Source: Bacteroidales bacterium
GTDB lineage: Bacteria; Bacteroidota; Bacteroidia; Bacteroidales; F082
Assembly: GCA_017395365.1 (NCBI GenBank)
Contig: JAFPUN010000015.1
Coordinates: forward strand, 1 to 64,000
Length of the DNA: 64,000 nucleotides
Direction of reading: 5' to 3'
Shown: positions 58,545-64,000 of the stretch, piece by piece
Layout: the number at the start of each line of letters is the position of its first letter
Position numbering within the stretch: the stretch's first letter is position 1
The notes under the pieces: model-generated
What the model saw: the letters and a program-made list of their open reading frames with translations, nothing else
Databases searched by the model: none
What the model was told of the DNA's origin: nothing
Position numbers and translations under genes: made by a program

Positions 58545-59312
58545 CTATGATTTACCATCTACAAACAGCAACTTGCATCGACACACCTCGGCCTGGACGC
58601 CCGCCGCAGGATCACTCTTGACCAAACGCACACAAAACTCACCCTCGCCGGTCTGTTCCTGATAAAAATCCAGCAAGTCGCCCTGGTGTGCCTCGGCCAC
58701 ATAGGCAATCTCGAAGCGTTTCAGGTGATGTTCACGATACCAATCGATATCCCAGAGGTCGAGCACATGCTCGATGTACTTCACCGAGTTGACATGGCCG
58801 TTGATGTCGATATCGTTGTAGTTGACGCCAATAGTGCACACCAAATCGTCGTTCCCCGACATCTTCACGCGCCCACCTTTCTCGATGGGGCACGGCTTGT
58901 CGTCCACAATCCACGCGTTGATGGCACCGTTGTCGATGCTGTAGATGTCGGTAGGTTGCCTCGTCTCGGTATCGATCATGGCCCAGATGGAACGACCGTA
59001 GCCGTACACCTTCCCATTGCCGTCCGACACGCAGAAGTTACGGCTGGTGAAGAACTTCATGGCACCCTCCACCCATGTCTCGATGGTGTAATGCTCGTGT
59101 TGCGACGGCATCTCCTCCATCTCGATGGCCAGCCGCGACAGCACCCACGAACGGTTGATCGTCATCAGGTATTTCATCCCAAAGCCACGGTCGGTGGAAT
59201 GGAAGTCGGCGGCATTGAGCATCTGGTTGCCCAAATGCCCCAAGAACATCCTTCCCGAAAAATCGCAATGGAAGGGTTCTGCAACAAACTCGTATTTTCC
59301 TATTTTATTCAT
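58545..59312 (-). CDS. Acyl-ACP thioesterase
   Basis: A 255-residue double hot-dog enzyme that releases fatty acids from acyl carrier protein. The N-terminal half has WVLSRLAIEMEEMPSQHEHY and IETWVEGAMKFFTSRNFCVS; the second half has VNYNDIDINGHVNSVKYIEH, which holds the catalytic Asn-His pair of FatA/FatB-like proteins. No signal peptide. It lies 8 bases upstream of the esterase gene on the same strand. Confidence 0.92.
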   Translation of the reverse strand: MNKIGKYEFVAEPFHCDFSGRMFLGHLGNQMLNAADFHSTDRGFGMKYLMTINRSWVLSRLAIEMEEMPSQHEHYTIETWVEGAMKFFTSRNFCVSDGNGKVYGYGRSIWAMIDTETRQPTDIYSIDNGAINAWIVDDKPCPIEKGGRVKMSGNDDLVCTIGVNYNDIDINGHVNSVKYIEHVLDLWDIDWYREHHLKRFEIAYVAEAHQGDLLDFYQEQTGEGEFCVRLVKSDPAAGVQAEVCRCKLLFVDGKS

Positions 59313-59385
59313 TCAACAATTCAGAATTTCAAGATTAAAAATTGGCCACCAAAACAAGCAACTGGAAGCCTCTCCTCCGTTATAG

Positions 59386-59430
59386 GAGATTGCGGTTTCC
59401 ACATTCCGCGAATGCGGAACCGCAATGACG
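59386..59430. repeat. Dispersed palindromic repeat (GATTGCGG...CCGCAATGAC)
   Basis: GAGATTGCGGTTTCC and GGAACCGCAATGAC form a long stem around the inner palindrome TTCCGC-GAAT-GCGGAA. It belongs to the same family as the 36053-36434 elements. Confidence 0.75.
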
Positions 59431-59447
59431 CTTTAGGTAGAGTCTTC

Positions 59448-59529
59448 AGTTGCCAGAAGCCAGAGGCCAGAAGCCAGAAGCAATTCTACATTCTACATTC
59501 TACATTCCTCATTCCGCATTCCTCATTCC
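59448..59529. repeat. Simple word repeats CCAGAAG and TACATTC/TCATTCC
   Basis: Degenerate direct copies of GCCAGAAGCCAGAGG and then of TACATTC and TCATTCC fill the gap up to the ABC permease stop. No protein or structure seen. Confidence 0.7.
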
Positions 59530-60596
59530 TAACTAATCCTCACCCTAGGATCAATAATCCCATAAATAATATCCACCACAATATTCACAATAATCAACAT
59601 GACCGCGATGAGCAGCACCGCACCCATGATGACTGGGAAATCGTATTTGTCCAACGCATCGACCACCACCACGCCGATGCCCTTCCAGTCGAAGACATAC
59701 TCGACGAAGACCGCACCTGCCAACAGTGAGGCGAACCAGCCCGACACCGCCGTCACCACGGGGTTCAAGGCATTGCGCAGCGCATGGACGCAGATGACAC
59801 GCCAAGGCTTCAAGCCTTTGGCACGCGCCGTGCGCACATAGTCCATCGACATGGCCTCGAGCAAAGAGGTGCGTGTCAACTCTGTCACCACGGCCAAAGG
59901 GCGCATACCCAGGGTCAAAGCGGGCAAGATAAGGTTGTGCAAACTCAAGAACTCTCCTCTGCCGTATTCGTCGACGGTGTAAAGACTGCCCGTCATGCTC
60001 AAGCCCGTATAATGCTCAAGCAAGAAGCCGAAGATCCACGCCATCAAGATGGCCGCGAAGAACGAGGGCAGCGACATGCCTATCGTCGTGATAAACAAGG
60101 TCAGCTTATTGAGGAACTTGGTATTGATGACAGCGGCCAAGATGCCAATCATCAAGCCCAACACCATGGCGATGGAGATGGACACCGCCGCCAGCAACAA
60201 GGTATTGGGGAAGGCCTCGCCCAGGACATCAGACACCTTGCGTTTGCTTTGGTACGATATCCGAAGATAGGGCGGCTTCAGCACTACGGCCGTCGAACCC
60301 AGAGTGGCAATCTTGGCATAACGGCCTATCTTTTCAAGTTTTTGTGTGCCTTCCGAAACGTCATAGAACGAAATCGGGACCAAGTCATTGAGGTAATCCA
60401 CATATTGTTTCCCAAGACTTTGATTGAGCCCCAACTCTTCGCGGATGGCATTCACCGAGGCTTCGTCGGCCCGCTGGCCGAGCATCATCTGGGCAGGGTC
60501 GCCGGGCAGGATATTGAAAAGGAAAAAAACCAGCGTCGCGACGCCCCATAGCACCGCGATGCCGTAAAGCAATTTCCTTATGATATAACTGCCCAT
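59529..60596 (-). CDS. Peptide/nickel-type ABC transporter permease (DppB-like)
   Basis: A 355-residue membrane protein. YIIRKLLYGIAVLWGVATLV and LFNILPGDPAQMMLGQRADE form the typical DppB N-terminus, and the core has five to six hydrophobic segments with the ATPase-coupling EAA-like loop YVRTARAKGLKPWRVICVHA. FDWKGIGVVVVDALDKYDFP fits the family's end. A second permease (DppC) and an ATPase would be expected but are not adjacent; they may lie elsewhere. It follows the DoxX-like gene by 4 bases. Confidence 0.9.
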   Translation of the reverse strand: MGSYIIRKLLYGIAVLWGVATLVFFLFNILPGDPAQMMLGQRADEASVNAIREELGLNQSLGKQYVDYLNDLVPISFYDVSEGTQKLEKIGRYAKIATLGSTAVVLKPPYLRISYQSKRKVSDVLGEAFPNTLLLAAVSISIAMVLGLMIGILAAVINTKFLNKLTLFITTIGMSLPSFFAAILMAWIFGFLLEHYTGLSMTGSLYTVDEYGRGEFLSLHNLILPALTLGMRPLAVVTELTRTSLLEAMSMDYVRTARAKGLKPWRVICVHALRNALNPVVTAVSGWFASLLAGAVFVEYVFDWKGIGVVVVDALDKYDFPVIMGAVLLIAVMLIIVNIVVDIIYGIIDPRVRIS

Positions 60597-60600
60597 GGCT

Positions 60601-61836
60601 TCAGAAGGCCTTCAAGGCTTTTGAGAAGTCGAACACGCTCCACTTATCTTTCACCAAGCCGTTGTCGAGCCAAATCAGTCCAGGGTTGGAGCGCACTATC
60701 GTCTTGATTTCCAGTTCATCAGCAAGATAGACATCGTAAACGAAGTCATATTTCGCACGCAGCGAGTCCACCACCTCAGGTTCGGCAGCAACAGTCCATA
60801 GCACCACGAAGTCCTTCTTTGCTGCCGCTTCCGTGATCTCGCGCATTTTCTCCCATTCCTCCTCGGTCACCTTGCTCAAGTCGTGCGAAGTGAACATCAA
60901 CAGATTCTCCGTATTGAGCACCAGGTCGGTCACATCGTTACCGTCTTCGTCCAAGGCAGTGAAGCCGAGATAGTCGGCACCACCTTCCATACGCTGGTCG
61001 ACGAACTCCCATTCCGACATCCACACCGAGTCGTTCCACGGATAGTCGGGCGACAGGTATTCTTGTGTCTTACCGGTGACTTTGTTCCTATAGGTGACAT
61101 ACACTTTGCTGGCCGCCGCAGGTTCAGCATTCAGTTGCTTACCCACCTTCCAGTTCATGAAGTCGATGACGGGCAGATGACGGTAGTTGTAGATCTCAAA
61201 GCCCAAAAATGCCGCGGCGAAGGCGAATCCGATGACAAACTGAAGTCCCTTACCAAAATGGTTTTCAAGATGCTTGTTGTTCATAATCAAAGGAATGAGC
61301 ACAGCATCGATGACAAGATTCTTATAGAAGGTCTGCCAATTGGTCATCTTGATGGCCGAGCCGAAACAACCACAGTCGGGGACGAGGTTGTAGAGGGCAT
61401 CGAAAAGCGTCGTGCCCGTAAAGAATAGCATGAGCAGCGTGGCTCCCAACACGGCCAACCGAGGGAATATCTTCGTTATCAGACAGATGCCGACAAGGAA
61501 CTCGGCCAAAATCATCAACATGGCCAGCACCATGGCGGCACCATTAAGCCAGGTCATGCCATAGGCCGAGAGATAGTCGAGCACTTTATATTTCGTGCCC
61601 AACGGGTCGACACCTTTCGTGAAGCTGCTGAAGATGAACAGCGCGCCCACCAACAGGCGGCAGATGGTCAAAGCCGACTTGCTGTAGCGTTTGCTGAAAA
61701 CCAACGAAACCAGAAGGTTGAGCAGCAAAACAGCCAGAAACCACAGATGATAATCCGGCAGAAAATATATGCCCACGGCCGAGGCCAGTGCAACGAGGAT
61801 GCTAATCCAGGGCAAGGTTGAGGTTTTCTTTTTCAT
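60601..61836 (-). CDS. DoxX-like membrane protein with C-terminal thioredoxin-like domain
   Basis: A 411-residue protein of the BT_3928 type. Four N-terminal hydrophobic helices (about 7-160), with RLLVGALFIFSSFTKGVDPL as a DoxX-like helix pair, then NLVPDCGCFGSAIKMTNWQT with a CGC motif as in MauE-type proteins. The soluble half (about 210-411) has a thioredoxin-like pattern (FVVLWTVAAEPEVVDSLRAK) but no CxxC. Role probably in envelope redox or stress; family function is not established. It neighbours DUF1599, as in other Bacteroidales. Confidence 0.8.
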   Translation of the reverse strand: MKKKTSTLPWISILVALASAVGIYFLPDYHLWFLAVLLLNLLVSLVFSKRYSKSALTICRLLVGALFIFSSFTKGVDPLGTKYKVLDYLSAYGMTWLNGAAMVLAMLMILAEFLVGICLITKIFPRLAVLGATLLMLFFTGTTLFDALYNLVPDCGCFGSAIKMTNWQTFYKNLVIDAVLIPLIMNNKHLENHFGKGLQFVIGFAFAAAFLGFEIYNYRHLPVIDFMNWKVGKQLNAEPAAASKVYVTYRNKVTGKTQEYLSPDYPWNDSVWMSEWEFVDQRMEGGADYLGFTALDEDGNDVTDLVLNTENLLMFTSHDLSKVTEEEWEKMREITEAAAKKDFVVLWTVAAEPEVVDSLRAKYDFVYDVYLADELEIKTIVRSNPGLIWLDNGLVKDKWSVFDFSKALKAF

Positions 61837-61857
61837 GGCGAATCGTTTTGCGCAGCA

Positions 61858-62403
61858 TCATTCGCCCAACAGGATGAGGGCAAACACCGCGTAGTTGATC
61901 ATATCGTAATAATTGGCATCAAGGCCCTCCGACACCAGTGTCTTGCCGCCGTGGTCCTCAATCGACTTGGTGCGAAGCACCTTGCTCATAATCAGGTCGG
62001 TGATGGAGCTGACGCGCATGTCGCGCCAAGCCTCGTCATAGTCGTGGTTCTTGCGGTTCATGAGTTCGTAGGCCTCGTTGGTCACCTTGTCGAACAAGGC
62101 CGTGGCCTCCTCCGAAGTCAGGTCCGGTTGGTCGACAACACCTAGCTGCAATTGGATAACGCCCATCGTGGCATAGTTGACAATGCCAATGAACTCTGGC
62201 TCAATGCCTTCATCTACAAGTCGTTCATTGGTCGTTTGTATCGTCCTAATCCTCTTTACCTTAATAAAAATCTGGTCGGTGATGGAAGGCGTGCGAAGGA
62301 TGCGCCATGCCGGGCCATAGTCCTTCATCTTGTCGACGAACAACTTGCGGCATTGAGCCAAAACCGACTGAAACTGGGCTTTCGTATCTTTTTTTTCTTG
62401 CAT
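61858..62403 (-). CDS. DUF1599 domain protein
   Basis: About 181 residues. Two copies of the same motif in tandem: DKMKDYGPAWRILRTPSITD (about residues 24-43) and RKNHDYDEAWRDMRVSSITD (about 114-133), which define DUF1599. The duplication and the all-alpha look recall MazG-like nucleotide pyrophosphatases, but activity is not established. The start at 62403 (MQEKKDTKAQ) is preferred since the -7 element TATTTTTG lies 20 bases upstream. Confidence 0.88.
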   Translation of the reverse strand: MQEKKDTKAQFQSVLAQCRKLFVDKMKDYGPAWRILRTPSITDQIFIKVKRIRTIQTTNERLVDEGIEPEFIGIVNYATMGVIQLQLGVVDQPDLTSEEATALFDKVTNEAYELMNRKNHDYDEAWRDMRVSSITDLIMSKVLRTKSIEDHGGKTLVSEGLDANYYDMINYAVFALILLGE

Positions 62404-62423
62404 TGTGCTAGGTTTTGATTCTG

Positions 62424-62431
62424 CAAAAATA
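62424..62431 (-). promoter_or_regulatory. -7 element of the DUF1599 gene (TATTTTTG)
   Basis: The - strand reads TATTTTTG, 20 bases before the DUF1599 start. It probably drives the DUF1599/DoxX-like/permease genes. Confidence 0.6.
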
Positions 62432-62469
62432 AAACAATTTGGCAAACCGAAGAAAAATAATTGACTTGA

Positions 62470-64000
62470 TCACCTAGCTAACACCAACCGCTTCGCCGTT
62501 CTTCCGCGATTCGTGGTTATCTCAAGCACATAAACGCCTTTTCGCATACGGCTGATATCCAGTCGGACAGCATCCGTCGGCACATAATCCTTCTTCAGGG
62601 CCACCTGACCCATGATGTCGATGATGCGCAGACACACGATTCCTTCCGACTGCACCGTCACTTCATTTTGGGCGGGATTGGGGAAAACCACGACAGGAAC
62701 ACCCTCATTCTCATCCAAATCAAACCATGTCGCATTGATTTCGACACTGTACACCGTATCGCAATCGTGGTCGGTTCGGGCTATCAGCGTGCCTTGACCG
62801 ATGTTGGTTACCAACAGATGACAATGGTATCGGTTCTCGCTTGGGCTAACCATCCAGTCAGGGTGCGTGCAACTCCAGTTGAGCGTATTGGGAGCAATGG
62901 ACAAGGAGTCGGGAACATAATAGTCATAATCGGCAAAAATCAAGTTAGTCGCAGCGGCCACCTGCGTCGGTCCTTGAAGGGCTCGTTGCAAGGACTCTTG
63001 ATTGACTGTAAGGTGTAGGGTAACAAGACTATCACAGCCCAAAGCGGTTTGGAACAATTGTTCGTAGTCGCCCGATGAATCATAAGTACGTCCATGCCAA
63101 GTAAATCCGCCACATGAGCTAGCCGTAGTGTCGGAGCTCATCACAGGTTCTATGTTGAGATGGAGCCTGATAATGCTGTCGCATCCCATCGCCGTTCTTA
63201 AGACATGTTCATATTGCCCCGATTCATGATAGGTCTGTCCGTACCATGTAAACGCCCTGCAAGTGGAGACCATGGTATCCGTTTCCACAGGTGTGCTGAT
63301 GGTCAGATGAAGCCTTACGATGCTATCACAGCCCATCGTCGTCTGAAGCGTGTGCTCGTATTGTCCCGATTCATGATAGGTCTGTCCGTACCATTTAAAC
63401 GAGTTGCAAACAGTAGCCAAGGTATCCGTCTCCACGGCATGACCAATGGTCAAATGAAGCCTAACGATACTATCACATCCCATAGTGCTCTGCATGACAT
63501 GATCAAACTGACCAGAGTCCTGATAGGTCTGGCCATACCAAGTAAATGTCTCACAAGCCTCGGCCACGGTATCGGTCAAAATATAATCGCCAAACGTAAG
63601 ATGCAGCGTCACAATGCTATCGCAACCCATATACGACTCCAAGGTATCAGTGTATATGCCAGGTTCGGTGAGTTGCTGCCCATGCCAGAGATAAGGCACA
63701 CCATAGCAGGTGAAGGCCTCTTCGCTACCATATTTTGACCTGACTTCAATGACTTTAGAAAGATAAATCGAATCCATTGCCCGATGCGGATTGTACAACA
63801 CATTCGTCACCTCATAGAAACCGTCCTCGGCATAGGCATGCTGCACATGTAGCCCCTGTGCCGAAGTGCCATCACCAAAATACCATTTCACATTATCATA
63901 GCTCCATGTCGTCTCCGTCTCGAAGTCGATGAGGCGATTGGTGCAAAATTGGTATCCTTCAGGGATTTCCAAATAATACATTCCATCCAATAACATGGCA
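62470..64000 (-). CDS. T9SS type A-sorted repeat protein (5' end outside window)
   Basis: The last 508 residues of a larger exported protein. A PKD-like part (VKWYFGDGTSAQGLHVQHAY) is followed by five repeats of about 45 residues with TFTWYGQTYHESGQYEH, then TMGCDSIVRLHLTI. The C-terminus (VFPNPAQNEVTVQSEGIVCL; ISRMRKGVYVLEITTNRGRT) is a type IX secretion signal of type A, so the protein is carried to the surface. The GCDSIVxLHLT repeats are common in Bacteroidota surface proteins. The reading frame runs off the window, so its start and total length are unknown. Confidence 0.85.
   Translation of the reverse strand, partial: AMLLDGMYYLEIPEGYQFCTNRLIDFETETTWSYDNVKWYFGDGTSAQGLHVQHAYAEDGFYEVTNVLYNPHRAMDSIYLSKVIEVRSKYGSEEAFTCYGVPYLWHGQQLTEPGIYTDTLESYMGCDSIVTLHLTFGDYILTDTVAEACETFTWYGQTYQDSGQFDHVMQSTMGCDSIVRLHLTIGHAVETDTLATVCNSFKWYGQTYHESGQYEHTLQTTMGCDSIVRLHLTISTPVETDTMVSTCRAFTWYGQTYHESGQYEHVLRTAMGCDSIIRLHLNIEPVMSSDTTASSCGGFTWHGRTYDSSGDYEQLFQTALGCDSLVTLHLTVNQESLQRALQGPTQVAAATNLIFADYDYYVPDSLSIAPNTLNWSCTHPDWMVSPSENRYHCHLLVTNIGQGTLIARTDHDCDTVYSVEINATWFDLDENEGVPVVVFPNPAQNEVTVQSEGIVCLRIIDIMGQVALKKDYVPTDAVRLDISRMRKGVYVLEITTNRGRTAKRLVLAR

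Overview
The window reads as chromosomal DNA of an uncultured-type Bacteroidales (Bacteroidota) bacterium. The signs are a short RpoD of about 287 residues, many TAnnTTTG -7 promoter elements, a PF14121-type putative porin, a T9SS-sorted repeat protein, BspA-like LRR lipoproteins, DUF1599/DoxX-like neighbours, a FolP-CdaA pair and weak Shine-Dalgarno signals. All assignments come from reading the sequence and translations; no database search was run.

Layout. 1-240: end of an rRNA operon (5S rRNA, terminator, two more hairpins). 0.3-6.3 kb: putative porin, cation/proton antiporter, then a protein kinase-AAA+ ATPase fusion with a small YbjN-like partner. 6.3-9.4 kb: an ADP-ribose-themed cluster (NrtR-like Nudix regulator behind two matching palindromic operators, a VWA/A1S_2505-like fusion, an ADP-ribosylglycohydrolase). 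9.5-13.2 kb: housekeeping genes rpsO, pnp, rpoD.

13.2-32.0 kb is an accessory region, AT-rich in its middle. It holds a DUF4143-type ATPase, a leftward series of unknown membrane and small proteins with duplicated promoter blocks and a leftover C-terminal gene tip, and a rightward operon of sigma factor, anti-sigma-like protein, caspase-like peptidase, membrane protein and TPR-CHAT peptidase. It continues with two DUF488 proteins and a possible OB-fold protein, remnants of WYL, RhuM and rpe genes, an array of covarying palindromes, an 11-bp tandem repeat and a MazF/PemK-type toxin-antitoxin pair.

32.1-46 kb: rpe, a DUF234-type ATPase, a PepD peptidase with a histone-H1-like tail, a Fic protein, a tricorn-like S41 protease, three LRR proteins, then folP-cdaA. 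45.6-62.4 kb is mostly leftward: lipoprotein, parC, dnaN, a 1563-residue exported unknown protein, prmA, tpiA (with a divergent outer-membrane protein), an esterase-LysM protein, an acyl-ACP thioesterase, a peptide-type ABC permease, a DoxX-like protein and DUF1599. The window ends inside a repeat-rich T9SS cargo protein.

The strongest candidate for an undescribed system is the sigma/anti-sigma/caspase/CHAT operon (20.3-26.6 kb). It pairs two peptidases of the clan CD fold with a transcription switch and three membrane-anchored parts, which suggests protease-gated stress or defence signalling. Other notable items are the kinase-AAA+ fusion, 33-bp-periodic promoter arrays at DUF4143-type ATPase promoters (one an orphan), and the 24/36-bp spaced covarying palindrome array.
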